NCBI GenBank assembly: GCA_014529385.2
Contig: CM043960.1
Coordinates: 119,854,543-119,918,542, forward strand
DNA from: Adiantum capillus-veneris
Lineage: Eukaryota; Streptophyta; Polypodiopsida; Polypodiales; Pteridaceae
Reading direction: 5' to 3'
Length of the DNA stretch: 64,000 nucleotides
Of this stretch, positions 44,970 to 55,139 are shown piece by piece (within the stretch, counting starts at the first letter, position 1; each line of letters starts with the position of its first letter). The translations under genes and the position numbers were made by a program. The notes under the pieces are model-generated. The model was not told where the DNA came from. It made no database searches and worked only from the letters and a program-made list of their open reading frames with translations.

Positions 44970-46539
44970 AATTATGTGTAGCGGAAAATAGCATGAACAT
45001 AGTGAGTATTTCATTAGAATAGATTCCTAATGAGATTAACAAGAGTGCTTGGGTGGAGAGAGCAAAGAAAATCATAACACCTAGTTAGATAGCATGAACA
45101 ATACTTCAAAAGAGAGAGAAATTAAGCAATTGACAACAGTTGAGGACCGGATTTGCATGGAGCTGTTCCCCCCTCCAAAAAGGCTTTGTATTATGGTTTC
45201 GCTCATCAAGAGAGACATTTTACAATACAATTCTTTGTGTTCCTTCAATACCAGGTAGTGCAATGAAGATGGAAACTTCATGCACTAAGCCAAACACTTA
45301 CCAAACACAACATCAATTCCCTCACGGTCTTTGACCCAAGACCTCACACACCTTCGAAGATGGTGAGAGCTAGCGGGTATGAGACTAGATTGAGAAGAAA
45401 AGGGGTATTCTTACGAGAAAGATGTACATATCCTCACATAATCACTCATATAAGCATAGCTTAGCTGAGTAATTATCATGGTAGAGGAGATGAGCATGCA
45501 TTGAAGCTTGGCTCTTGGTTGGATTTGCATCACAAAGCCAAGAGTTGTTGGTGTAGGCCTCCCTTCTCACAAGCTTGGAGTAGGTGGTAAGCTTTCAATT
45601 AAAGATTGAGAAGGAGAGAGAGTCTTCTTTGCTTCACACATGAGATTGTGTGAGTGTGTGTGTGATAATGCCTTGCAAAAATCAGCCCCCTCTCTCTCTT
45701 GGTCGACCGCCCCTTGCTGAATGCTCATGCTACATCCCTATTGGACCTCCCGAGGCCTAGCCAATGGAAATTAAGCAGCATAAGTGATAGCCTTCTGACA
45801 TGTGTCCCCCTCCCCCCTTTTGTGAGAGCTTTAGGTAATTATATAATTCAACTAAACTCTGATTGGACCTCTTTTCCCCTGGCCAATAGAAATCAGACAA
45901 GCCATTGGGCTGCTGAATGCTCATTGGACCCCTTGGGAGACTGTCCAATAGTCTTCTAGAGAGATAAATTCTTATTGGTTCTTTTATTAAGTTTTTTTAA
46001 AGTCATTAAACTAGATTTACTCTAGCCTAATTCTCATTGGTCCACCTCCAAGGCCATCCAATAGGAATTGAGTACACCTTGTGGGCATCTGGGCTAGGGA
46101 GCTGACATGTGTCCCTGATTCCCTTTGTGTAAAGGGAGCTTGTGTGTGTCTGTGTGTGAGTATTTCTCTTTCATCTCCTACTTCTATGGCTCACCCCCTC
46201 CTATGTAGGGATGGTTGAAGACTTTTGGGACACACAGAAAGCATTCAAATTTCCTAAGCTTTGACCTTTGGACACAACCTTTGAATTTTGGAACCTTAGC
46301 ATTTTGGAAGTCTTAATGGGCCGAACCTTAGGGCCTTTTAAGCCCATTAGTGCACATTGCTCTTTTGCAGATGGCCCCACTTTTGGATCCCTATTTTCCC
46401 TCCTTTGGATCCCTACATTGGCGGGTCTTCTAGCTTAACCAATATTCTAGCTTTTTCTCCCCTAGCACTTCCCCATATTGAATGATAAGTTTAACATGAG
46501 AAAATCATTTAGGAGAATTAGATATTGATTATTATGACA

Positions 46540-46893
46540 TTAAGGATGCTATCTCTATCTCACAGCAAAGGCAAAAGGCTGCTGTTGATAAGCACAGAAG
46601 AGCTCAAGCCTTTAAAAAAAATGATTGGGTCTTACTTAAATTTCCCAAGGCTTGATTATGGCACACAACGGGCAAGAATCCTACAAGACGCCCAAAGCAC
46701 TATGCTAAATTAGCAAAAAGGCACTATGGTCCCTTCCAAATTCTTAGACCAATCAACAAGATGGCCTATCAACTCAAGTTGCCCAGTCATTGGCTCATAC
46801 ACAATGCTTTCCATGTGAGCCTACTAAAGCCTTACAAAGGAGAGCCACCTCATGAACCAATTATTGAAGACCCACCGGAGATCGAGGAACAAG
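46540..46893 (+). pseudogene. Chromovirus integrase C-terminus, composite copy 2 resumed
   Basis: Continues from 28826 after the TTAAG duplication: the GATGCTATCTCTATCTCACA sequence equals 14446-14465 in copy 1. It reads through a frameshifted [13 protein letters not shown]-like part to [27 protein letters not shown] and [10 protein letters not shown]. It is then cut at 46893 by the second CACTA element. Confidence 0.9.
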
Positions 46894-46959
46894 CACTACA
46901 AGAGGTTGTGTGCTCTTGTGACGCTGTTAGCGACGGAAATACACTGGGTTTTTATAACC

Positions 46960-47130
46960 CCCGGCGTCGCTACAACCGTCGCTAATAGCGTCGCTACGAG
47001 AGCGTCGCTATAGGCGTCGCTATGTGCGTCGCTATATAGAGACGCTCATAGCGACGGTTAAACAGAAGTCTATAGCGACGCTCATAGCGATGCTACAGAG
47101 CCATAAATAGCGACGGTTATAGCGACGCCC
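46960..47130. repeat. Subterminal repeats of CACTA 2
   Basis: About ten GCGTCGCTAT / ATAGCGACGC motifs, several in direct succession, in both orientations. They are denser and better kept than in CACTA 1. Confidence 0.8.
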
Positions 47131-47145
47131 GAGAGAAATTTTTTT

Positions 47146-47174
47146 GGTGGCAGGGCATTGAATGCCCTGCCACC
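47146..47174. repeat. Perfect palindrome in CACTA 2
   Basis: Arms GGTGGCAGGGCATT and AATGCCCTGCCACC, 14 bp each around one G, next to a T run. It is conserved with the palindrome at 25972-26002. Confidence 0.85.
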
Positions 47175-47482
47175 CATCAACCATATTGTACTTGATTCAC
47201 TTTTTAAAAAAAGTGCAAGGGTAGATAATAGACCCAAAATAGTCACCCACAAGACGCATTGTTTGCAAAATTGACAAGCGTAAAATTGACAATTGTACAT
47301 ATCATAGGCAAAATGAATTGATTGGCAAATGTAATAATGACAATTGTACAACATCATAGGCATAAAGAATTGATTGGCAAAATGAACTGCGGTGACAAAT
47401 GTAATAATATACATGGTTCAAAAAGACGTATAAAATCCGTCTCATGATACATAAGCTATGAGAAACCCTAAACTAATGCTAT

Positions 47483-48189
47483 CTAGCTACGGCTAAACTG
47501 ACGTCGTCTAGTCAGACGTCTCATCGCGTCCAAGCGGCGTATCTTTCGGATTCTGCAAAAAAAGACAATAAGACAACTTTCAGTAAGTATAAACATATAA
47601 CGACATTTATAAAACAATACAAAAAATAAAAAAGAGTAAACCCTAGTACTAACCATGCCGCCGTGAGGACTGAGAATGTCCATCAGGGCGTTTAAGCCCT
47701 TCCTTCCTGCGTACTCGCGCTCGTACGGTGTGGGATCACGTCGTGTCATCGACCACTGTCAAAACATACAAAGAATTCATTATGTTAGAATTAAAAAACT
47801 CATAAACCCTAAACTATCGAACATAAAGAGCAATGCAAAAACACTTACAAAATCGGCCTCAAATGATGCCCATCCACCGCTCCCCAAGTGGTGCGAGCTC
47901 CCTGCCTCTACTCACGTTCTTGCTGCATCCTTTTGTTGCTTCCACTTGTCGGGATTCTCGCGCGTTGCTTTCTTCGCATTCTTCCAATCTTCTTTGGCCA
48001 GCCAATCTGGCCTGTTCCACCCATGCTTGATTGCTTTTTGCACTTTGGAACGCTTGTGTTTGCAGTATTCGCGCATTCGAATCTTCATCAGGTCTTCATT
48101 GAAGTGCTGATCCCGTGTTGGAACGGAAAACTCATCATGAAGTATGCTGATGACCCTGTTTTTTAAATCACTTGGTACTTCACTCCATT
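47483..48189 (-). pseudogene. CACTA 2 transposase C-terminal exons
   Basis: Right to left: WSEVPSDLKNRVISILHDEF, then HFNEDLMKIRMREYCKHKRSK and KAIKHGWNRPDWLAKEDWKNAKK (plant transposase_24-type region), an intron-like gap (47760-47850), then RRDPTPYEREYAGRKGL and MDILSPHGGM, another intron-like gap with GT...AG-type edges, and RRLDAMRR. The reading frame is better preserved here than in CACTA 1, where the same part carries shifts. The N-terminal residues shown by the frame before W (48190 on) come from the LTR, not from the transposase. Confidence 0.75.
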
Positions 48190-49158
48190 TGGGATATTTG
48201 CAAGGACCATTGGGTAAGGAACACCTCTCAAGCCTATATAGAGAGGCCTCCGCTAAGCACAAAGAGAGAGACACAAGTAAGGGAGGAATACACTAGCTCC
48301 ATGCATTCTATATGGTAATCACCACTAAGCACATAATGCACCCCAAGCTAGAGAGATCATGGCATCCTGTTGAGTTGAAAGCTTGGACATTTTAGTATTG
48401 GCAACATCACCATTTGCCCCATTATCCACCATACCATGGTTGAGTTACTAGTCACGGCCACTCCATGCAGATAAGGTAGTCACTACTCTCCCACAAGGCA
48501 ACATTAGCATGCTTGATTGATTGCATCAACACCATGATACCTTGGGCCGCTCTCGATGTGGGTGATTGACGTTGTCGATGGCTGCATCATCTTGATGTTT
48601 TTCCTCATCTAACCTTCCCGCTAACTCCAACTTCGCCATGCACCATATGGTGCTCGCATTCCATCATGAATCCCTAGTGCCAAGAGCCAGGTTTGTAACC
48701 ATCAAGACCACCATTTGTAAGTATCATCATAGCCAATAAAAGGGTGCTATCTTGTCTTGATCTTTGGGGTCCATTCTCTGTTCTCCTTAGTTTTGCTTTC
48801 TCTCATTCGCGGGATGCTTTGTGTCATGTATATCACTCTGCTTGTACTCCATCACGTGCGGCCTCTCCAATCAGTCAGTAAGCTCCTTCCAACCTTGTCA
48901 CATATCTCCCTCGTACACACACTCCTAACTATTGACTAGGCATTTTCTACATGTGGACGTTTTCTATATCACCATTTCATGTTGGTTACCTAGAGAGCAT
49001 CTCACTTTTGCTACCCTAGGTTGTGTATGCCGCACTTATGCTAGGTGATGCCCCTCTCTACCTATAGGATTACTCCTACCTTCAGATGCTACTTGGGGAT
49101 GTTCAGGCTATGTGTGTTGTAGAGACCACCCCATATGGTATGTCATTTTAGGCTAGCA
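48190..49158 (+). mobile_element. 5' LTR of the Tat-like element
   Basis: Begins TGGGATATTTGCAAGG and ends near GGCTAGCA. It holds a TATA box in CCTATATAGAGAGG at 48234-48247, and CCAATAAAAGG as a possible polyadenylation signal at about 48733. The exact right edge is uncertain by about 7 bp. Confidence 0.75.
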
Positions 49159-49165
49159 TTTTTCT

Positions 49166-49182
49166 TGGCGCCCCCACCGAGG
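49166..49182 (+). other. Primer-binding site of the Tat-like element
   Basis: TGGCGCCCCCACCGAGG. It starts with the TGGCGCC that many plant gypsy elements use. The matching tRNA was not determined. Confidence 0.6.
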
Positions 49183-50042
49183 ATCCTTTCATGAAACCCT
49201 CCAGTTTACAAGACTAAAACCCCTAAACTTTTGTGGATGGATGAATGGCTAGTAGGGTTCCCTAACTGGACGACCGAAGAAGAAGAGCTCCAAGCACAAT
49301 TGGACAAACTCCGCATCTCCATCGAAGCTCGAGTGCCAGGCGTAACGGTAATCAATTTGCAGTGGGAGAGTCAACCAACATGCCAAACTCAATGGATATA
49401 CATAGGCCGGTACCAAGAAGAAGAAGGAGAATGTCGAAACCATGTCCACAACCTACAACCAACCCACAACAACAAGATGGAGGGAGCTCTGCACAATAGA
49501 GAATCAACACTATGCTACTTCGAGAATCGGGTAACTCAAGTCACCGAAGTAATTATCACAGTCAGTTTCCAAGTCGCACCTGATGCTGCAGCATAGATAA
49601 CGGAAGCACATGCTCACACTCTCACGAGAGAGACTAGAGATCTACTGAGCTTGTTTTAGGAAAGAACACCACCCTCCCCACAAGCTTGGACAGTGACTAA
49701 GGACCTCTAAGCTTCACATGAATCAGTACAACTTACCTCAAAGCAGATCACACATTCCAATATGAGTACACTCAATCAAGGTAATACTGGACTTAAAGGC
49801 TCACTACCAGCACGTCATCGACACCATGCTAGGTGGGGAGTGCTTCTTTGAGGTTCTGCTGGCATCAGATCAGCCATTTGTCTTACCTTTGGTACAAGGC
49901 AATGTATCATTTGAGATTTTAATCCATGTTCTAGTATAAAAGGGTATACATGCCTCCTTGTAAAAGAAAAAAAAAGAAAGAAAAAAAACCTTTTGATTGC
50001 AAGCTAACCAATGTGTCTTTCTAGATCTCTCTCTCAGTAATC
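49183..50042 (+). other. Leader region of the Tat-like element
   Basis: Lies between primer-binding site and gag. It holds a 121-codon frame (49231-49596) without recognisable domain. Tat/Ogre relatives often carry an extra frame before gag, but no homology can be claimed from sequence inspection. Confidence 0.4.
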
Positions 50043-50870
50043 ATGTCAAGTGTAGCATTTCCAACATTTAAAGGAAAGAAGGGGGAGGATTTCGTAACAG
50101 ATTTCCTAGATGACTTTGAAGTAGCATGTGTAGTAAGCAACAAAGATACAAATGAATCCTGGGTTAGAATCTTTAAGCATCTCATGAAGTAGAAGCTAGT
50201 TCATGGTACAACGCACTTCCACCAGCAACTAAGGATGACTGGGAGCCCTTAAAAACTTCTTTTAAGAGGTGCTTTGGGGGAGGTACCACTTCAGAGAAGC
50301 TGTGGGACAAGTTGAGAGACTTAAAGCAGGAGGGTCTTTTAGAATATGCCACCTATGAGTCCAAATTTGTGGATTTGTGGGAACGGTGGGTTGAGTCACT
50401 AGCAATAGGGAAGCTGCACTTGATTTCCTAAAAAAGTATCGGTTCATGCATGGCTTATGGCTGCTTCTCAAGGATAAGGTGAAGGGTAGATTCTCAGCTA
50501 CATACGAGTTAGCCATCGAGATTGCTCGCCTTAAGGACAAGAAGCTACGAATGAAATCCAAAGAACCCGAGTCAATAGAAGCAGGAACATTGCGTTGACT
50601 AACAACCACAACAACCACCATTCCTCCACCACCACCGGCTCCTGGGGTAAGAGATGACCAACAAGATATGTTGGCCCATATTACTGACCAACTACAAAAT
50701 TTGTCTGTCCACTTGATATAGCAAGGAAGAAATCAAGAAAGAGATCAAGACCCGAGAAGAGCACGACGACAAAACAGTGAGTATCACTTCTACAACTGCG
50801 GAGAAGATGGTCATGGTATGTACTACTGTTCCAAACCACAACAAAACTATAATAGAGGAGGTAGGAGGAA
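50043..50870 (+). pseudogene. Tat-like gag, frameshifted
   Basis: ATG 50043 gives MSSVAFPTFKGKKGEDF, then a TAG at 50190-50192. In another frame follow SSWYNALPPATKDDWEPLKTSF and EKLWDKLRDLKQEGLLEYA, the retrotransposon gag core (W...L......W..l...F). Near 50780-50835 a knuckle reads FYNCGEDGHGMYYC, with the first cysteine replaced. Several shifts and stops. Confidence 0.75.
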
Positions 50871-51291
50871 CCAACTGTCACCTCCTAGAGAAAGAACACC
50901 CCCACCCCGAGCACAAGCCCCACCAACACAAATTTTACGTCCACCCCAGGCACCACCACAAGCACCCATTCCACCTCTTCCACCGGCACCACCACCTGAT
51001 CACCCTGTAAACATCATAAGGCTAGAAGAGAAAGGAAAGGCCATAGTAGTGGATCCACCTAGAGCAAAGGAGAGGGATAAGGGTAAGGAGAAGGTAACCT
51101 TTGTAGAACCATTTGAAGCCATGACTGTAAAGAAAGCTATGAGGGAGAAAGCTACACAATCTGATGATGAGAGAAGCATGAAAGCAGAGACTAGCAAGAG
51201 GCCATCAAGGCCACGACGGAAATTAGGCATCACCGAATTCCAGTTAGGGGAAAGCTCTAAGCCCTATGATCTAACATTGGATGTGGCAGAG
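50818..51291 (+). pseudogene. Proline-rich linker between gag and protease
   Basis: Residues 22-64 are a run of P, Q and A; the rest is highly charged. It is open for 158 codons and ends at TAA 51292-51294. Such linkers join knuckle and protease in Tat relatives. No known domain. Confidence 0.5.
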
Positions 51292-51360
51292 TAAGGACGA
51301 AAGATTACATGGCCACAGCTGCTACATCTTGCACCAAAGGTAAGGCAACAATGATCCAAA

Positions 51361-51669
51361 ATGGTAAGTACAAGGCGCTCCAAAGCAAAGGTTGGAAACA
51401 CCTACATTGATGTAGGTGCACAAATTTGTGTGATGAGTGAAGCTATGATGCTTCGGCTGGGGCTCGAGGTTGATAGGCCTTCTCCATGCAAGGCAAAGAT
51501 GGCAAACAACGCAAAAGTAAAGTGTGTAGGTGTGGTAATTGCTGTGAAGATAAAAGCTTTCAACACTGAGGTAGAAGTGGATGTTTTTGTAATGCCTACT
51601 AAGGGGGAGGACTATCCATTAATCTTGGGAAGACCATGGTTGATGGCCATGAAGGCAAAAGAGGACTGA
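51361..51669 (+). pseudogene. Tat-like retropepsin, catalytic DTG-type motif changed to DVG
   Basis: YIDVGAQICVMSEAM corresponds to the active site 'vD.GaqiclM', where S or T normally follows the aspartate; here it is valine. VDVFVMPTKGEDYPLILGRPWL matches the family's 'Y..lLGRPWl'. A TGA at 51667-51669 separates it from RT. Confidence 0.8.
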
Positions 51670-51687
51670 GGCACTGGCCTTCTACGC

Positions 51688-52911
51688 ATGACTGGTAAGA
51701 AAGGGGAGACAATCTACTACGACATGAAGACTGGCAAGCAGAAGCAAATGGACCTAGAGACATCAACAAATGAAAACACTAGTGAGTCTTCCACTTCTAA
51801 AGAGGAGACCACATCCACCAACAAAAGTGAGACTTCCATCGATGTAATGGGTATCATCATGAAGGATCCACAAAGGGTAAGCACAACTGGAAATCCATCA
51901 CCAGAAGGGCAACGCAATGAAGAGGAAAGTAAATCACCTGGCCTAGGAGAAAGTAGATTGAAGGGTATGTTGTCTAAGGAGTTAACAATTGAGGAAAAAG
52001 ATAATTTTTTGCAAATGTTGATGGGATTTTTTGACCTGTTCATTGACAACTATGAGAGAATCACAGGTATTACAGTAGTGAAACACCATATTAAGTTGAA
52101 GAAAGGGGTAAAACCAGTTGTGCAAAAGCTACGACGACTAGGGGTCATACAAGAAAATGCACTCCTGGCCGAGGTAAGGAAGCTACTAGAAGCAGGGTTC
52201 ATCTATCCTGTAGAAAACTTAGAGTGGGTGTCACCCGTAGTAGTGACGCCTAAAAAGAATGGTAAGTGGAGGGTCTACGTTGACTACAAACCACTAAATG
52301 CAGCGACAAAGAGAGATCACTTTCCTCTCCCTTTATTGGATGAAATTTTGAATGAAGTGGCGGGTTTTGAATGCTACACCGTGCGTGATGGTTATTCCGG
52401 GTATTTTCAAATACGCATAGCCTTGGAAGATCAGCTAAAAACCACTTTCATTACGCTATGGGGTTGTTTTGCATACAGAGTTATGCCATTTGGTCTCACA
52501 AATGCACCTGCCACATTCCAAAGATATGTCACATATGTCTTTCAACCGTTCTTTGGAACATCCATAAGAGTTTTCATTGATGATTTTTGTATATATAGCC
52601 CTCGCATTTCACACTTAGAAAAGGTAACTGAGGGTTTGGCAAGGTTGCAAAGCCTAGGTGGGCAATTAAATGTGGACAAATGCCACATTGGGGAAGGTAA
52701 AGTCATTCTGTTAGGCCATGAAATTTCAGCAAAAGGTATCAGCGCCGATCCAAGTAAGGTGTCCGCACTCATAGCCCTACCTTCACCAACAACCACACGT
52801 CAACTGGTCTCCTTTTTACAAAAGGTGAGGTACTTGAGTAGATTCATACATCTACTATCACAACTTGTTCTACCACTGCAACAGCTCACTCAAAGATCAA
52901 CTTTCACCTAG
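51688..52911 (+). CDS. Tat-like reverse transcriptase
   Basis: A 407-residue open frame. After an acidic spacer the RT begins near residue 165 (VQKLRRLGVIQENALLAEVRK). Motifs in order: WVSPVVVTPKKNGKWRVYVDY, FECYTVRDGYSGYFQI (the usual S.LD.fSGY changed to VRDGYSGY, aspartate kept), [30 protein letters not shown], and the catalytic IRVFIDDFCIYS at about residue 295. GHEISAKGI and VRYLSRFIHLLSQLV end it. Wording is that of the Athila/Tat group. The stop at 52909-52911 falls before RNase H. RT catalytic aspartates are kept. Confidence 0.88.
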   Translation: MTGKKGETIYYDMKTGKQKQMDLETSTNENTSESSTSKEETTSTNKSETSIDVMGIIMKDPQRVSTTGNPSPEGQRNEEESKSPGLGESRLKGMLSKELTIEEKDNFLQMLMGFFDLFIDNYERITGITVVKHHIKLKKGVKPVVQKLRRLGVIQENALLAEVRKLLEAGFIYPVENLEWVSPVVVTPKKNGKWRVYVDYKPLNAATKRDHFPLPLLDEILNEVAGFECYTVRDGYSGYFQIRIALEDQLKTTFITLWGCFAYRVMPFGLTNAPATFQRYVTYVFQPFFGTSIRVFIDDFCIYSPRISHLEKVTEGLARLQSLGGQLNVDKCHIGEGKVILLGHEISAKGISADPSKVSALIALPSPTTTRQLVSFLQKVRYLSRFIHLLSQLVLPLQQLTQRSTFT

Positions 52912-52917
52912 AATGAG

Positions 52918-53320
52918 GAGAGCGAACATCACTCCAACAAGGTAAAGGAGGTCTTAGCCACCCTACCAACTATCTCACCACCTAAGTGGGATGAAAAATT
53001 CTATGTCACCTCAAGTGTGGGTGATGACTCCTTGGGCGCTGTGCTACTCCATAAGGATACAACAACATCTTTCATGAGGCCAATTTATTTCTCCAACCGA
53101 ATGATGACAGCAGCAGAGAAAGGTTTCATCCATGTGGAACACCTAGTCCTAGCTCTTAGTTTTGCAACGTGACAAAGTTTAGGTCATATTTGTTGCCTAA
53201 GCAATTTGTGATTCTAACCATGGATGAGATGTTTCCCTATGTTGTACATCACATGGATGTTTCTGCTAGGATTACTAAATGGCTAGTTTGTCTGCAAGAA
53301 TTTGACTACACGGTATAGGT
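52918..53320 (+). pseudogene. Tat-like RNase H (first)
   Basis: Continues in broken frames: KFYVTSSVGDDSLGAVLLHKD, PIYFSNRMMTAAEKGF, then a stop at 53170-53172 and KFRSYLLPKQFVILTMD plus WLVCLQEFDY. These are RT-connection/RNase H segments of gypsy elements. Confidence 0.75.
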
Positions 53321-53957
53321 GGAAAGCACGACAAGGGCAAGCTTGAGGGGACTTATGACCTACCAAAACTTTGAGAAGAAGGTGAAGCAATCTAAAGGGG
53401 AAGGAATTCAACCACTTCCAGAGCCACCGGTAGTAGAAAGAGCACACCCTCTCTACTTTGATGGAGCCTACAAGCGAGCATCCGACAAAGCAGTTGCAGG
53501 CATAGTGGTCTTTGATGACAAAGGTATCAAGGTATTTTTGCTTGGCCATTTGTTGGAATCACATTCTAACAATGAAGCTAAATATGCAGCACTGACCAAG
53601 GGTTTACAATGGTGCGTCTCGCAAGGGGTAAAGCGCCTTAATGTATTTGGGGATGCTCTACTTTTGGTAAGGCAGGTAAATGGAGTGTGGACATGCAAGA
53701 ATACTAGCTTGAGGATTCACTTAAACTGTGTAAAAACCTTGTTGGGTAAGTTTGAAGAAGTTCAATTACACCACATCCCAAGGGCTCAAAACCATGAAGC
53801 TGATGCCTTAGCAAGCGAAAGACTACACGAACTGATGGTTGGGGCTATAAAGCTAAATCTCCCTCTATTCCAAGGTAGTGACGCCTTACCTGACATCATG
53901 CATTTTTTGGAAATAGGAGAATATCCACTAGATCTAACAAAGGGACAGAAGCAATAG
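53319..53957 (+). pseudogene. Tat-like second (archaeal-type) RNase H
   Basis: The 212-residue frame has the RNase H fold order: LYFDGAYKRASDKAVAGIVVF (first aspartate in FDGA), NNEAKYAALTKGLQ (glutamate in NEAKY), RLNVFGDALLLVRQVNGVW (aspartate in FGDA) and HIPRAQNHEADALA (last aspartate). All four acidic positions are present. An additional RNase H between the first RNase H and integrase is known from Tat/Ogre elements and thought to have been acquired separately. A TAG at 53955-53957 follows. Confidence 0.88.
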
Positions 53958-54380
53958 CTCACCCGGAAGGCCACAAGGTACCCGCTTATCAATGACGGTT
54001 TGTATTGTAAGGGTAAGGACCAAATACTCAGGAACGTCCCTCTCTCTCATGAAATTACGGGGGTAATTGCCAGTTTTCATGACGATGTTTGTGGTGGTCA
54101 CTTTTCCCTAGATATAACAAGGAAAATCTTGCAGACTGTTTTTGTATGGCCTAGCCTCAACCGTGATGTACACCACTGGTGTAAGACATGTAAGTTGTGT
54201 CAAAAGGCCGGCACCAGGTTACTCATGCCTGAACCACAGATACCTATCCTTTCATATGGACCATTTGAAAAATGGGGTATAGATGCCATAGGACCATTGC
54301 GTAGGGCCAACTCAGGGAAATTCTACATCATCATGGGAGTTGACTATATGGCTAGATGGGCGGAAGCTAGCCACTACTAG
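53958..54380 (+). pseudogene. Tat-like integrase zinc finger and first core half
   Basis: YCKGKDQILRNVPLSHE, then the finger (FHDDVCGGHF, CKTCKLCQ) and the core start WGIDAIGPLRRANSGKFYII and GVDYMARWAEA with D1. The frame goes wrong at about 54365, so the second half is read in another frame. Confidence 0.85.
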
Positions 54381-55139
54381 AACCACAGCGGTAGAGGTAG
54401 CTAAGTTTGTCTATGAGCACATATGCTGTAGGTTTGGCACAGCATTAGAAATCATCTCTGATAGAGGGCCAGGTTTCAGAGCAGACTTGGTAGGAGAGTT
54501 AATGCAAAAACTAGGCATTACAAGGAGGCACTCATCACCATATTACCCTCAATGTAATGGCCTAGTTGAGAAAGTGAATGGAATGGTTTGTAAAATTATC
54601 ACCAAGCAGGTTAACAATCATCCTGCAGATTGGGATAAGTATCTACTCCCAGCTTTGTGGGCCTACATAACCTCATTCTTTACATCTTTGGGGTTCACAC
54701 CATATCATTTGGTATTTGGCAAGGAGGCAATCTTGCCTATTGAGGTGCAACTACAAAGTCTCAGAGTGATGGCAAGCCAACTTCAACGGCCCAACATGCA
54801 TTTAAGAGACCACATCCTCGACTTGGACTACAGCTGGATAGAGAAGAAGCAATTAATTATTATGCGGCACAGGCAGAGCACAGACGGCTCAGCTTCAACC
54901 AGCATCTTCGATGCAAAGATTTAAAGAAAGGAATGTTCGTGCTCCGCTATGACAATCGTTTTGACACACGCAAAGAAAAGAAGCTCCTACTCCGATGGGA
55001 GGGCCCTTTCATCATCAGGAAAAAGTATGCCAATGGAAGTTACCAGCTTATGGAAGCTGATGGTAAACTTCATAAAACCAAGGTAAATCGTTGGCGGCTC
55101 AAACCTTATTTTCTTCGATTTGTCTATCGACATTCCTAA
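54340..55139 (+). pseudogene. Tat-like integrase second core half and C-terminal module
   Basis: TTAVEVAKFVYEHI and IISDRGPGFRADLV (D2), SSPYYPQCNGLVEKVNG (E), then FTPYHLVFGKEAILPIEV and, after a shift near 54924, RYDNRFDTRKEKKLLLRWEGPFII (GPY/F-type module) and VNRWRLKPYF. No chromodomain follows, as expected for Tat. Confidence 0.85.

Larger units (their letters stand above)
28827..46539 (-). mobile_element. Minus-strand chromovirus inserted in composite copy 2, itself split by two copia elements
   Basis: Both LTRs are present (28827-30519 and the split 34157-46539). The five bases TTAAG stand on both outer sides (28822-28826 and 46540-46544), and the empty site reads GATTAAGGATGC in copy 1 at about 14439-14450, which proves the insertion. 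The internal part, 30520-34156, is only 3.6 kb because the RT, RNase H and most of integrase are deleted. Primer-binding site and polypurine tract remain. It is therefore a non-autonomous derivative. Confidence 0.92.
34157..46539 (-). mobile_element. 5' LTR of the minus-strand chromovirus, split in three by two copia insertions
   Basis: Pieces: 34157-34170, 39741-39758 and 44970-46539. Joined in order they parallel 28827-30519, including GCCTAGTAACTTG and GTGTAGCGGAAAATAGC. Copia 1 entered after TAATG and copia 2 after ACTTG, only 18 bp apart. Confidence 0.9.
46894..48189 (-). mobile_element. CACTA element 2, 3' part only
   Basis: Starts CACTACAAGAGGTTGTGTGC, like CACTA 1 in reverse. Then come about ten CGTCGCTAT/TAGCGACG motifs (46920-47130), a perfect palindrome at 47146-47174, and transposase exons on the minus strand. 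The left target triplet would be AAG (46891-46893). The other terminus is not in the window: at about 48190 the element stops at a Tat-like LTR. Confidence 0.85.

Noticed and set aside
46600-47100. CGTCGCTAT motifs as an origin or protein-coding repeat
   Set aside because: Their position beside a CACTA terminus and their presence in both copies identify them as subterminal repeats.
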